Positions 1-12,512 of a DNA stretch of 64,000 bases are shown in pieces. The notes beneath the pieces were generated by a model. The model did no database searches. It saw nothing but the letters and a program-made list of their open reading frames with translations, and was not told the origin of the DNA. A program made the position numbers and the translations under genes. Within the stretch, counting starts at the first letter, position 1; each line of letters opens with the position of its first letter. Location of the stretch: assembly GCA_963585895.1 (NCBI GenBank), contig OY757934.1:34232768-34296767 (forward strand), written 5' to 3'. Origin of the DNA: Sepioteuthis lessoniana. Taxonomy: Eukaryota; Mollusca; Cephalopoda; Myopsida; Loliginidae.

Positions 1-1711
1 AAATGGGCTTTTTATTATTTTACTCCTTAGGAATTCTGTTAACACCAGTTTTAATTGATCTTCTATCACTAGAGTCTGGGTGGCAGCAAGTCTCTTCAGA
101 CCTCTTGTACCCTTCTGAGTATTCTAGCCGATCTTAAAAGTCCTGTGGTCTGTATAGTTTTGATTCTTCCTCTAGTTTCCATTTCCTTTCCATGCCCTTA
201 AAGGGAGCGTTTCAAGCCCGCTTAAAACAATTCTTATCACTGCCACTAGCATGTTCCCTTGCCTTTTCAGCTTTTTGGTAAGATCCAAATATTTGTTAAT
301 CTTTTCGCATTCTTTCATTTTTATTCTATCGTCGTTTGGAACGGCGAAAACCACTCGATGAAAAGTTCTTTTTCATGTTTATTAACACTAAATGTGGTCT
401 TCAGGCCGTAATTAAGTGATCTATTTGTATCTCAAAGTCCCAGAGAATTTTGTGCATCTCATATTCTAGGAAGGATTTTAATTGGTGCATTTACTATTTA
501 GTAGTAATGAAAATTTTTTATCTCTTACAATTTTCAGTGGATCCTCAAATCGTACTTAGTTTTGTATTCCTTTTGTCCAAATTTAGTGTATTAGCATATG
601 TGATTAAACGTTTCATCTATGTTTCCTCATAACCTTCACTTGTTCTGTTACGTATTATCAATTTTTGCTTTAATATGATTGGTCCTTACGGTATTTTTTG
701 TGCTGCTATTTACTGAGATTCAGTTTCTCTCTTGTAGATTCAATTTCTTAGCCATATCGATGTCTTCTCGTGTGCGATCCTGCAAGTTTGTCGCTTGAAT
801 TATCCATCCAGTTGTTTTTCTTCTCTTTTCTGTTTCCTAGTTTTTGCTGTTTTGTTCTCATGCTGCCATTGCTGTTACTGGCTACTGCAATTTGTCTTTC
901 TTTGCTCTTTTTATTGTATTTCCCGAATGCTTGAATTGATGCTTCTACGCAATCCTCTATGTTTCTTTTCTTGACACAGTCTATGTAATCTCTCAGGTGT
1001 AAGTTCGTCATCAGTTTCCTTGTCTTTTAGTCGATTTGTCTGAGTTCCTTCTTTTTCCTTTTTAAGAATGGTCCAGTTCAAAGGGAACTACTATGTTATT
1101 AATTCCGCAGATAAAAATTTCTGTTACAGGGTTTGGTTTTGAGAAGTTTTCTTGTTTTTCTGAGATACCCTTTTCTTATTTTTCTTTCATCTTTGTTTGA
1201 TGGTGCCCACTTCCTATATTCCCAAATAACAGGTAATTTTCATTTTCTGTAAATGTTCTGATGCTTTCCTGGTTGGTATTTTTATTCCTTCTGTTGTTTA
1301 TCGTTTTCCGCTTTTCATTATGAGCATAGCTCATATTTCAATACTAAATTACATTTCTATATCGTGGCTTCATAATCTTATCGTTTGTATCCGGGTTTCT
1401 AGTGCTTTTTTCATTTGGTAAATATCTTTATATCATTCATATACATAAGATGGTTTATCTTGTCCAATGATTTTTAAATTTTCAAAATTTGCAGCCCCTG
1501 TATATTGAGTGTTATCATTGCTATAACAAATAGAAGTAGCGAGAGTGAGTCTCCTTGGAAGATGTCTCTTTGGATTTTCACTTCTGTATGCGTTTGTTCT
1601 TTTTGTATATTTCCAGACATTATATTGTCCAAGTTTGCATCAATATATCACAGGCTTTTTTTCCACCTTGAGGTCATCTGTTCCTCTTGGTCGCTTGCGA
1701 TATTCTTTTTG
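1..1711 (-). mobile_element. LINE-1 copy A, 3' half (REL-type non-LTR retrotransposon, degenerate)
   Basis: Reading the minus strand gives a broken reverse transcriptase followed by a C-terminal endonuclease region. An RT box FQGDSLS lies at about 1540-1560, and the catalytic box reads YMNDIK at about 1427-1446, so the YxDD motif has one D changed to N. Near 270-354 the protein reads FAVP, then KECEK and KYLDL, the C-terminal block expected of R2/R4-like elements that use a restriction-like endonuclease. The 3' end runs off the window start. Stops and frameshifts are frequent, so this is dead. The 5' half resumes at 2744 after a block of SINE sequence. Family assignment is from motif recall; the exact clade is not certain. 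Confidence 0.7.
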
Positions 1712-2487
1712 TTCCTCCGGCAGCCCTATTGGCAGCATCTCTGTAGAAGGGTGAGACCCTGCCCTCTGAGTGTCCTGGATGTAACACTAAACCGTCCGAT
1801 GGTAAATCTCTAGTTTTGGAGCTTTTGGAAATGTAAAGTACCTCCTCATTGCCATTACTCCCAGGTCGACTCTGATTCGGAGAGATAGTACATCTATGGG
1901 TCAAATAGAGCTATTTAATCATTCACTATAATTGAAATCACTAAACAATGCGGAAACCAATTATAGATACTTGAATCCATTTAACTGTGTGCAAAAAATG
2001 AATAATGTTGAATAGAATTATCAGTGTTACATAGCACTACTTGAAGTCATTTAGAGTCCTGAGTAAGATATGAATCAGCATCTGATAGTGAAGTTCCAGT
2101 CTTGGGGAATGTGGAGTACCCCTTTATTATCATTGCTTTCAGGTCCGCTCTGAACCGAAGTGGTCGTGCCTATTAGGGTCCTATCAATTGGTAAATTGAA
2201 CTGTTAAACGTTTTGCTATGGATTATCATAAATATTGAAAAGAATTATTTGTGTTAAATAGCAATGCTTGAAACCATTCAAGTATGAATCAACAAATAAT
2301 TAGTATTAAATTAGATAGGAATACTTGATAAATAGGGTTACTAATGTTAAGTAGAAATACTTGAAACTGTCTGCGTGCAAACAAATGATTAATTTAAGTA
2401 GAATTTATAGAGTTAAAATAGAATTGATAGTGTAAAAAAGAAATACTTGAAACCATTTAACTGTATGCAAACAATACATGATAGACG
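1712..2487 (+). mobile_element. SINE-B composite: head, internal repeats, second partial head, repeats
   Basis: A SINE-B head (1712-1920) is followed by diverged 55-60-bp repeats, then the 3' half of a second head (about 2082-2212), then more repeats to about 2487. The repeats carry recurring phrases such as ACTTGAAACCATTTAACTG. The block splits the RT domain of LINE-1 copy A, so it inserted after that LINE. SINE-2 follows directly. The head has no clear tRNA structure. Confidence 0.6.
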
Positions 2488-2743
2488 AAGTACCCGTGGT
2501 GTCATGGCTAAAATGCTAAATTACGGCTTGGAAGTAAGCGAGTTCAAGCTCCAGCTGCTCTATTACGTTCATTTTCGGACTAATTCCCTTGGGAAAGGTA
2601 TGAACCCTCTTATCCTCCCAGCAACGGGTTAGATAACATCGCTGCTGTTCTTCCGTAAAGATGGCTTTGATATTAAGTAACCCACAAAGGTTGACTTGCC
2701 GTTGAACAAAGAAACCAAACAAAACGGAAATAGTCGGTGGCAT
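2488..2743 (+). mobile_element. SINE-2 copy (tRNA-derived)
   Basis: The tRNA-like head has an A-box region (GTGGTGTCATGG) and a B-box-like GAGTTCAAGCTCC. The shared core follows (ACCCTTGGGAAAGG in the better copies), then CAGCAACGGGTTAGATA and a 3' end containing AAGTAACCCACAAAGG. It continues from the SINE-B block with no visible gap. Confidence 0.7.
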
Positions 2744-3960
2744 ATAAGTGAGTAATATGTTTCTTCTCTTATATGCACGGTTATGGTTTTTCTACATCAT
2801 AGGTTAGCAGTTTGTAGTGGTTGAGGATAGTTCTTTTTGAGGGATATTTTCGGATCAGAGTAAGTTTTTTCCCCCTTGTCATCCATTTGGGTATGCTTGC
2901 TTTTTGTAGGCATTTACTCAGTTGCTGAGCCAATCTGTCGTGGATGGAGGCGAATTTCGTATTCGATCATGCCCTCGTGTTTCCCAATTTGGTACCTTCT
3001 TCAAGTCCTTGCAATTCTTTTTTTCAGCTTATCCATTCAGTCTTTCTTTCATGTTCCTTCTATTCTCATACCTTGCCCCAGAACTGTTTTGTTTCCTTTG
3101 CATCTGGTTGTTTATTTGTCTTTGACGTTTTCCCTTGACTTGTAGATAGAATTTTTTTTCGTTTTTTGGAATGTCCTGTTTCACGTGATTCTGTCTCGGT
3201 ATCTTTTGAGTCTATCTTGTTTCGACAATATCTTCTGATTTATTTCTTCTAGTTGTATTTTCAGACTTACCTGCTGTTGTCTTTTCCCGATTTTTTCATT
3301 CTATAGTGTCCTTGAGTATTTTTCCTTCCTTAGTAGTTTGTTTTCGTAGTTTTTTCATTTGTTTTTCTTACCTCATGTCTCATCCAGGTTTTGTATTTCA
3401 GTTTGTGTTATTTAGGGAGATACTCATTTTATCATTGACTATTTTTGCTCCGGCTTGAATTAAATCGTTTAGTTCGGTGATGTCCGTTGATATATTTTTA
3501 ACAATCGATTTATCTTTTCAGTTGACTTTTTCAAGTCCCGATTATTTAGGAATGATGATATTACTTCTTTTCTGTCATGATTTTTTTATGGACTCTTCTT
3601 GAGCATATTCTTCTCTACTTATTTGTTTACATATTTCAATGATCTCGAAGTCAGAAAACCAGCATTTCTTTAAAATCATCCCCGCTTGGTCGGCAAGTCT
3701 TTGGCTTGTTGAATCAAATCTAACAGATTCCACCCAAATTTCGATAATCCTTTTCCTATAACCTCTTTGTTTAGGATTGCTTTTCGAATAAGTGGATTAC
3801 ATTTTTGCCTTTTTTTTTCTAGTTCATTTTTTGTGTCTCTAGAACGCATTGTTACTTTTGTCTTTATTTGTGTACCTGAATTTCGAACAACCAGAATTCG
3901 CAGGATAACTATCGGGTGTGGCTATTAAAGGAGCACCTGTCGCTAATGATACTCAGATCT
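2744..3960 (-). mobile_element. LINE-1 copy A, 5' half (upstream RT and linker region)
   Basis: Minus-strand translation near 2750-3140 resembles the fingers part of a non-LTR RT (KWMT, then a degenerate NYRPITCLP-like block). Near 3640-3780 it reads GYRKRIIEIW and, further on, TSQRLADQAG, the linker found upstream of RT in REL-type LINEs. With 1-1711 this makes one element split by SINE sequence. No intact frame is left. Confidence 0.6.
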
Positions 3961-4144
3961 GTCATCATTATCCCTCGTTTATTTGTTATTTATTTGGTAT
4001 TTTTTATGGGTAGTATATTGTGATGATACCAGACCAGGGGTTGATTATTTTCCGTGTTCCGATCACAAATGTGACCTGGTATTCTTCCAAGGAATAACAA
4101 CCTTCAGCAGGCCACAAAATTATTATCATTATTATTTACTCATT

Positions 4145-7100
4145 AGATTTTTTCACATCAGTTTTAGTTGATGGTCGTTCCCTGGTGTTTTAGTGACAGT
4201 AAGTCTCCTTAAATCTCCAAGACTCTTCTCAGTATTCTGGCCGATCTCAATAATGTAGTAGTTTGGATGGTCTCCACTCGCCTTCCAACTTCCAAGTCCC
4301 CCAGTCCCTTTAATAATCCTTTTGTTACTGTTACAAAAGCACCAATCAAAATTGGTATAATTGTCACCTTCAGTTTTATTTTTAATTTCTTACAATTCTT
4401 CACCAGGTCTTTACTCAAGACATTGGATGAAGGAAGGTAGTGATTATATGTATTCTACGTATATTTTTGCTGCCTTTTTTCAGTCACATTGATATTACTT
4501 TTCTAAGGAGATGAGAAGTGCATTTTTTTGTATTTACTATCGGCTGCTGGGAATCTTTTTAATGTGTTTATTTGTCCCTTTCTTGATCTTACCCAGGAGT
4601 CTTACTATCATTGCCACTGGTGCATTTTTTCAATTTCTATTTCCAGGTTTTTATATTTACTTATTATATTCTTTGACTGATATGTTAATAACTGTCTGCA
4701 TTATCATATTAATTATAAGGCACGTTTTTCTTAAATAGTGCTTAACTACTATATATCTGGTTTATTTCTCTTTATTATTAGATCAGTTTGAATAGCCAAG
4801 TCTCTGAGAATAGCAGCTTCTTTGGCTTCTGTTATTGATTCTAGTCGGTGTTTATACAATTTTTCACGATCCAATATTCCGTGATATTACATTCTTTGTA
4901 ATGACTGTAATTTTCTATTTCCTCTTGCCTCTCTTTATATTCTATGGGGGTGTCCTCGTGGTGTAATGGTTTAAGCGATGGACTGCGGAATCGTAGTATG
5001 CGAGTTCGTACTCCAGTCGCGCTATTACGTTCACTTTCGGGCAAATACCCTTGGGAAAGGTATGAACCCCCTTATCCTCCCAGCTATGGGTTAAATAGTA
5101 CCACTACTGTTCTTGGAGAATAGATTTGGCATTAAATAAACTACAAAGGTTGATATGCCATTAAACAAAGGAACTAAACCTTTATATTCTATTGGTATTA
5201 GGATTGTGCAAGCGGACACTAAGGGGTAAACTGATTCAGATATTTGTTCGCACAATATACATATTGGATTTAATCTGTTTTTTTTAAAAATGTTTTCCTG
5301 GGAGTTTCTTGTTGTTAGGTACTGGTCTTGTGCTGCTATTATTTATCCCTCTGTATCCGTCTTCAGTTCAGCACTTTTCAGCCGTTGAATAGTTTTAACT
5401 ATCTCTATATTAACATTTCTCATGCCTTGTGCGTATCATTCATGTAGGTTTTTTTTTTGTTCCCAGGTGCTTTTAATTGATTTAGTCCACGTGTTTTTAC
5501 TTCTTTTTTTCATTTTTGCTGCCTATATTGCTTTATCTTTTATATATATTTCTTTTGGCGTGTTCTTGAGCAAATTTATTTCTTTACTAATTGAACTTTT
5601 TTTTTTTTGCTTCTCGTGTGTATTTACTTACTGTAGCATTCAATCTGTTGACGTGTTTATGTATTCCTTTAATCTTGTAGAGGTTTTTTTATTGGTCAAT
5701 TCTTGTCGGATTTCACCATTTTGTTTTTGACTTAGAGACGCTCTATATCTGCTCTTGGGTGATGCATTCTATGGTAGGTTATTTGTTTCCTAAGTTTTGT
5801 ATACTTAAAAAAAAATCCGCTATCAACCTGTTTATTATATAAAAACTACATGTCACAACTGGTTTTGAAAGGGTGTTAACTGCTATAACTTTATTTTTTT
5901 GCGTTCAATTCTGTTTTTAATAAGTCTCTTATTCTCCTATAGAACTCTCTTCTAATTTTTTCTTTATTTATAGTATGATTGATACCATTATTTATAGTAT
6001 GATTGATTCCATTAATGAATAATTCCTAAATATTTATAGGTTTACTGTTTTCCAACTACATAATTTCCGTGTTTATGTCTGGAGTGATATTTTTAGACTT
6101 TACAAGAAGGCCTTTCTCGAATTTAACTTTCGCATATTTGTCTAAATGATATGACATAACTATGTCATCACCAAATTATTTTATAGTGCCTAGCTGATCT
6201 AAATCGTCATTTAACTTTAAAATAATCAATACAGAATATTAGTTTTAAATCCATAGTCAATGTTTTTAAATTCAATGTCGAGAGTTATTAGAGTTATGCA
6301 AAAAAGAGGAGAAAGTGAGTCTCCTTGTAAGATTCCATTATTTATGTTCAGATTATTGATTTTTAGCATATCTTTTTCCGAGTTTAATCCGTGGTTAATA
6401 TACCACCTTTCCATTTTGTATTTTAAGAATATTATAACTGGAAATATTTTCAAGGTGTTTAGAACTTTTAGAATCCATTCGCCGACTCAGCTTTTTTGTA
6501 GTCAATCCAAGCCATACAAAGATTTCTTAGTTTGGATAGACAATTCTTCATGATCATCGTGTATGAGGAGCTGATCTTTGCTGCCATATAATTCTTTTTT
6601 GCATTCTTTTTCTTCTGAAGGAAAGACGGCCTTACATTCTATGAATTTGAATATTCTCTCCTTTAGAATCGATATTATCATTTTACATGTTGTGGGAAGT
6701 TATGTGATTCATTGGTAGTTTTTTGCATTTGTTGTGTCTTTCGTTTTTAGTTGTCTGTATATTACTCCTTCTGTGAGCCAATTAGACATTTTTTCGGGTT
6801 CTTTAATGATTTATGAAATAAGTTTCTTTGTCAGATGATTTTTAGAGGATAGATGGTGGAACCAAAAGTTTGTTTTTTATCAATTACAGGGGACTTCCAT
6901 TTACGTGTGCATCTAAGTGTATATATAATCTCTTCCGTTGGAATATCTTCGTACATTTGTGGTTCATTATTTTTATAAGTGTCTTTAATATTTTCCATCC
7001 ACTTTTGCTTTTTTCTTATATGATTTCTTATGACTCCACATATTACTCCAAAATTTTTTCAATTATTCAATCACGAGGTGTTTGTTTTACACTTATTGTC

Positions 7101-7995
7101 TCTTTTCCTATTTCTCGATACAATTTTTTGATCATCTTGAAATATTTTGTTGTGTCAAAAGAATTTTGTTCGTTTTAGTTGGATTTTTGCTTAAGATTTT
7201 TTTTTCTTATCGGTGTTTTATCAATGGATGTTATACTTTCTTTTAATTTTTCTTGTCTTTCTAGTTTTATATTTGACACTTTTACTCATTTCATCAAGTA
7301 TAGGTATGTATTCCTCTGTATTCCTCTATTTCTGTTTGTATCTCTAATGTTCATTTCGGTTGCTTAAAGCTATTGTGTTCATGTGTCATTCTTATTGAGC
7401 TGTAGCAGTTGCATATATTGTTTCATTTAAAAGTATAAGATTTGGTTTAACATTTTGGTGAAGATCTTCTATGACTTTATCTTGTGGACTCTATCTGCAT
7501 TAGGTTATTTTTGACATTAATTTTTTTTTCTGAAATAATCCGTCTTTCACATCAGTATTAGTTCCCTTATCGAATTCTCTGATTCTATTTTGTTTCATTT
7601 CCTCAATTTTATGTGTTTTCTATTTGAGGTTGACTATTCTCTAATTCGTTGTATTCATTTCTGTTGCTATAGTTTTAATACGATCATTGCTTTATATATC
7701 ATAAATTTCATTACTAACTGCGTTTATTTCAAGTGCTACAGTTTATTCGTTCCATATCAGCAATGATCTTTCTTTGATATTATCTTTTTCAGCATCTGTT
7801 AAGAGGTTGCTTTTAATGATATATCTTCTCACATTGACGAGTTTATTGTGATCCAAGTGTGTATCTGTACATTTAGTCTTTTCTTCTCGCCATATGTTGT
7901 AAGTTCCTTAAGTTGTGTTTCTTCCTGATCGTTTGTTAATAGCATTAAAAAAAAAAACGCATATAATATTTCTTTATAACCTTCTTTTGATCTTT
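4145..7995 (-). mobile_element. LINE-1 copy B (REL-type non-LTR retrotransposon, long but degenerate)
   Basis: A second minus-strand copy of the same LINE lies beside copy A. The C-terminus at 4209-4418 reads VTIIPILIGAF, then GLLKGLGDLEVG and ARILRRVLE, the most conserved 3' block of the family. The RT box GILQGDSLSP is at about 6300-6340, with the upstream RT and linker region beyond it to about 7.9 kb. A SINE-2 interrupts it at 4946-5179 with a 13-bp target duplication. A T-rich plus strand produces many spurious plus-strand frames across this stretch. The 5' end is uncertain and may extend past the SINE-3 at 8013. Confidence 0.65.
4946..5179 (+). mobile_element. SINE-2, full length with 13-bp target-site duplication
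   Basis: This is the best SINE-2 copy in the window. The head GTGTCCTCGTGGTGTAATGG contains the A box, and GAGTTCGTACTCC is the B-box region. The core ACCCTTGGGAAAGG and AGCTATGGGTTAAATAGTA follow, and the 3' end contains ACAAAGGTTGATATGCCATT. Both sides carry CTTTATATTCTAT (4933-4945 and 5180-5192), an exact 13-bp duplication that proves insertion into LINE-1 copy B. Confidence 0.88.
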
Positions 7996-8012
7996 TCCAC
8001 TTGCGTTTTTAT

Positions 8013-8305
8013 CCTATTTACCAACCCCTCTGCTCGGGCAGGATATGACACAAGGTCAATTTTTAAGCGGAGTTTAACAGGTTTGAATTCAGAGTTTTCC
8101 TTCTCCTAGACTAGTTGCCTAACCAAGGCTGAAGAAACCAGTCTGTCCTACTATTTACGCATAGCTGGAGGGAAAATAATTGGATTCATACCTTTCCCAA
8201 GGGTATTAGTGCTATGTGAAATGCAATCAGTCTCGTCGAGGATTTGAACTCGTGTCACCGTGTCCATTTCCTACGACGATAACCATTACACCACGGGAAC
8301 CTCCC
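8013..8305 (-). mobile_element. SINE-3, full length
   Basis: The tRNA-like head lies at the right end (minus strand GTGGTGTAATGGTTATCGTC, B box GAGTTCAAATCC). The shared core is next, and the 3' part ends in a CCGAGC-GAGGGGTTGG block. Flanks TTGCGTTTTTAT (8001-8012) and TTGTGTTTTTAT (8306-8317) form a 12-bp duplication with one change. Confidence 0.85.
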
Positions 8306-8317
8306 TTGTGTTTTTAT

Positions 8318-8960
8318 TGACTCAAGTGAATATCTTGGCGGGTCAGAGTTGGGATTATCTCGGTTCTGATTACTGAAGTGAGAAGAGGATTTGGTTCCAA
8401 TTGCTGATTTTTCGATCCCAGCATGGTTCATCACTGAGACACGTAGTCATTTTTACCCATGGGAAGACCGATGCGGAGTGTATTATTAATTTTTTTTTTT
8501 TCATATATAGTTTTGGTGCATTTTATTCTTACTGCCAAGAAGTGTTTTGTGGACACAATCCGCCGAAAAATATCATCATACTTTTTAATTATCAACAAAG
8601 AGAGAATTTATGTTATAAGTTTATGTTTATAAATCTTAAGTTATAAATAATAACCTAATCTTAAATAATATTGGATGGTATTGTTTAAAATTTCATTCCT
8701 CTTTACTTTGTCTAATACTAAAAGCAAAATAAATGAATTGGTAAATAAAAAGAATAAAAAATAACAAACCAAAAGAAAAGAAATTGACAAAAAAAAAAAA
8801 AAAAAAAATTACCCGACCCCCCTCCGAAAAATCAAAGTAAACAAAAGCAAAAACAAAACAAAAACAAACAAAAAACAAATTAATGAATCAGGTGTATCGA
8901 TGAAAAAATGTAATCAAATATCCTGATACTACTGTTTCTACTTAGAAGTTAAGAATATTT
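8318..8960. other. Unassigned AT-rich spacer with an A-rich tract
   Basis: No element or gene recognised. About 8700-8880 is strongly A-rich on the plus strand, including a run of roughly twenty A at 8790-8808; frames read through it are low-complexity artefacts. Confidence 0.5.
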
Positions 8961-9001
8961 TTTTGAAGAGACCATGTTTTGTTTCGATTGATAAAATCAT
9001 T

Positions 9002-9004
<3 letters not shown>

Positions 9005-9090
<86 letters not shown>
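9005..9090 (+). repeat. (CA)n microsatellite, about 43 units
   Basis: Uninterrupted CA dinucleotide array. Confidence 0.98.
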
Positions 9091-9091
<1 letters not shown>

Positions 9092-9551
9092 TTAAAATTA
9101 GCGTATTTTAAGTTATTTAAAACATTAATTCAAATTTATTCTATGTTTTGATTTATTCATTTATTTGATCATGTAGTTAGATTTAAAAAGAAACTATTAA
9201 AACATCTTTTGTATTTTTCTCTTTCTCTTCCTCCAGATCTATACACAGCAATAGCCATTAAACTTTCATGGCTTTGTATTATAAATAATAACATTAGTAA
9301 AGACTAACAAAAGAATAAAGCTATAATAAACAAACTTATTGTGCTTAATAATTAAAAATAGTTCAGCTCATGAATTAGATTTGAATGATGTATTAGAATT
9401 AACAATTAAGTTCATACATTAAATTAAAAAAAAATGATATCAAAACAACGCTGAATTTAACAAATTGATATAAAATTACTAACGTTTCAAGTATCGTATG
9501 AATATGATCAATGAAATGAAAAATAGAGTACAAATGACATTTATTGAATTA
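9091..9551. other. AT-rich spacer, nothing recognised
   Basis: No coding region, element end or tandem repeat seen. Confidence 0.5.
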
Positions 9552-9629
9552 TCTTCTTCTTCTTCTTCTTCTTCTTCTTCTTCTTCTTCTTCTTCTTCTT
9601 CTTCTTCTTCTTCTTCTTCTTCTTCTTCT
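9552..9629 (+). repeat. (CTT)n microsatellite, about 26 units
   Basis: Uninterrupted trinucleotide array directly upstream of a LINE-2 fragment. Confidence 0.98.
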
Positions 9630-9657
9630 ACACTGGTTTGGTTTGGGCGGTTTTAAC

Positions 9658-10107
9658 ACAGTTTCTTTCAGGCAGCGGTCGTATCGATACTGCTGTATGG
9701 ATGCACTACTTGGACGCTAACTAAACGACTGGAAAAGAAGCCAGACGGCAATTACACAAGAATGCTGCGAGCAATCTTGAACAAGTCCTGGCGGCAACAC
9801 CACACAAGGCACCAACTATACGGCTACCTGCCTCTCGTCACGAAAACTATCCAAGTTAGACGAACCAGGCATGCAGGACACTGCTGGAGAAGCAGGGACG
9901 AGCTCATAAGTGATGTACTCCTATGGACTCCCACATAAGGCTGGGCAAAAGCAGGACGACCAGCTCAAACATACATACAGCAGCTATGTGAGGATACGGG
10001 ATGTGGCTCTGAAGACCTACCAGAGGCGAATAACGATAGGGAGAAGTGGCGAGAGAGGGTCAGGGATATCCGTGCTAGCAGCACGATATGAAGATGATGA
10101 TGAAAGG
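9658..10107 (+). mobile_element. LINE-2 fragment a (RT C-terminus, 5'-truncated, frameshifted)
   Basis: Plus-strand translation gives the region downstream of the RT palm of a non-LTR retrotransposon: LLYGCTTWTLTKRLEKK, then NKSWRQH, RRTRHAGHCWRSRDEL and, near the end, REKWRERV-type residues. The frame shifts at about 9935. The copy ends in a short GATGATGATG tail, the 3' tail of this family. It is one of seven related pieces in the window and is certainly non-functional. Confidence 0.8.
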
Positions 10108-10285
10108 GCAATCAACGTATTGGGTTCTTTAATGCTAAAGCCATCTTAAAAGGAAAGTAGTGGTACTATTCAACCCATAGCTGAATTCATACATTTTCCA
10201 AGAAAATCAACCGAATAGCGTGACTAGAGCTCGAACTCATTAACTATGATGTTATAATCCAGCAGCACAGAGACTCTCCCCATTT
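10108..10285 (-). mobile_element. SINE-2, diverged partial copy
   Basis: The minus strand carries recognisable SINE-2 landmarks: AGCTATGGGTTGAATAGTACC, a GAGTTCGAGCTC B-box region, and a degenerate 3' end (TTAAAGAACCCAATACG region). It abuts the tail of LINE-2 fragment a. Confidence 0.5.
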
Positions 10286-10827
10286 GTCTTTTCCATGTTT
10301 TTTTAAACTTTTCCAATTATCATTGATAATACTGTCACATTCACGTTCTATAATGTTTTCAACTTTCAACCTATATAACTATTTGTTTTTATTTAAAGTT
10401 TTAACATTTAAAAGACCTTTTGGCCAGAGGCTGAAGTCAAATAATGTATGAAATAAGTTAAAAGGAAGACACATTTAAGTATGACTCGGATATTATGCGG
10501 TATAATTTATCGGGATGTAGTGTAAAGTGTCGGCGAAAAGACGAAAAGGGTGAAAAAAGAGAAAGACAAAAACAAATTAATTGCGATTGGGTTGTACTAA
10601 AAGTTTTTGTACACAGACATTGAATAATAGAATTTCTCTTCATGAAAACAATGTAAAAATTCCTGAAATAAAACCTTATATATTTCTCAAAAGATTTAAG
10701 TGCAATAATAGACTTTTTGAATAATATCAATTTACTAAGTAGATGATTATGCAGTATTAGTAATAAAGAAACAAAATTTCACTCGTTAGTGCGAATTGTT
10801 TTTAAACACATCAAAGATTTTCAAAAG
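10286..10827. other. AT-rich spacer, nothing recognised
   Basis: No element ends, motif or convincing frame found. Confidence 0.5.
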
Positions 10828-10853
10828 AGAAGAAGAAGAAGAAGAAGAAGAAG

Positions 10854-10883
<30 letters not shown>
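10828..10883 (+). repeat. (GAA)n microsatellite
   Basis: About 18 trinucleotide units. The leucine run in the opposite frame is produced by this repeat. Confidence 0.97.
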
Positions 10884-10884
<1 letters not shown>

Positions 10885-11499
10885 GCAACCCATCTGCGAT
10901 CAGTTATTTTGTGTTCTGTTTCCTTTTCCCTGTCGTCTTTTCGTTGACATTTTGTGACCCTTTGCAGGACATCACGATACATTTTACAGCAAAATATCAG
11001 AACCATATTTAGATATGTTTTTTCTAGATTCTTTCATATATTGCTTAGCTGTCTTGAGGTTTTTAAATTTTAACACTTTAAATCAAAACAAATTTATAAT
11101 TCTACACGAAGGGGCTCTTGACCAACGAAGCTCGTGGTGTGTAAAACAAAATATAACAGATATTATCATTTAGTACGTTTGCGAATTTTTCTTCATGCAC
11201 ATTTTTTTTCATTAGATTTGCAAACAAAGTTAGTAATCTATGCTTATTTTCCATTTTATCTGAGATTTTTAATTGAAATGTGATGCTTCTTTGCCACCAG
11301 TTATTGTTGGACTTATTCTTTTTTCGGTAAATGTCCTTATGTTTTTTTAGAAAGATTTATTCACCTTTATATGTGGGTGATTTGATTTTCAGTAAGGCTA
11401 ACGTCACCATTTTGCGAGATGATCAACGTTGATAGCAATACTGTTGAAGCCGAGAATAAATTATAAAAGCTATAACAATACCTTTTAAAAAGTCCAGTT

Positions 11500-11505
<6 letters not shown>
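10884..11505. other. AT-rich spacer, nothing recognised
   Basis: No supported feature. Confidence 0.5.

Positions 11506-11565
<60 letters not shown>
11506..11565 (+). repeat. (CT)n microsatellite, about 30 units
   Basis: Pure CT array. Confidence 0.98.
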
Positions 11566-11568
<3 letters not shown>

Positions 11569-11668
11569 CATGTTTTATCGTAGGTTAAACTCAGAAACTT
11601 GTTTGATAAAATAGAAAATTGTTTTGGCGACACAGCTTTATGTAGAACCTGAACACCGGATATATATA

Positions 11669-11706
<38 letters not shown>
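11669..11706 (+). repeat. (CT)n(CA)n compound microsatellite
   Basis: CT array passing directly into CA. Confidence 0.95.
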
Positions 11707-12225
11707 GAGTGTTCAGTGAATCATATGATCCAGAATTTTTCTCTCTTTATTGATAGTGTTTTATCTTTGTCAGGATGAATTATGCTTAATTGTTAGTTAA
11801 AATGAAACTAATAAAATCTAACATATGCATATAAACTCATACGACTTCACTGATAAATAAACTTGATAAACCTTATACAGATGATGTGTCATTTTCCTTT
11901 TAATCATATCAATTTTATTTATAAGTATTTTTCAGTCTTCTAGACAGCCAATGTCTCGAATAATTATATCATATCATGCAGTTATAAATGCTTCTCTGTT
12001 CATTTACAGTTATTTGCTTATACTAAATATTTTACAAAATAAAATTGACTTACATTACAGTATTGCCACTGATTTATATTAGAAAAATGAAAACAAAATC
12101 TAGTGGTGATATAGCGTAAATTCAGTCGTCAATTTCCAATTTTTTTTTTGTTTTTGTTCAATATCTACGAACTTAATATGATTAACATAATCTTATCGTC
12201 AGATCTTTATCTTCTCTCGTCTTTG
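11707..12225. other. AT-rich spacer, nothing recognised
   Basis: No supported feature. Confidence 0.5.
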
Positions 12226-12512
12226 TCTGGAGGAACCCATGGAGTAATAAGTACAGTCCGAAGAAGTCGACACGATTTCGAACCTGGACAAGATTGACTG
12301 CATTTCACACACCACTAATACTCTTGGGAAAGGTATGAATCCAATAATTCTCCCTCCAGCTATGGGTAAATAGAAGGGCAAACTGGGTCCTTTTGTCTCG
12401 GTTAGGCAACCCGTATAGGAGAAGGAAAACTCTAAATTCCAATCTGTTTACTTCACTTAAAAATTGACCCTGTGTCACATATTGCCCGTGCTGAGGGGTT
12501 GGTAAAAAGACT
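12226..12512 (+). mobile_element. SINE-3 copy with degraded head
   Basis: The head is worn, with the B-box region reading TTTCGAACCTGG. The core ACTCTTGGGAAAGGTATGAA, CAGCTATGGGTAAATAG and the 3' domain up to GAGGGGTTGGTAAA are clear. No clean target duplication was found. Confidence 0.8.
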
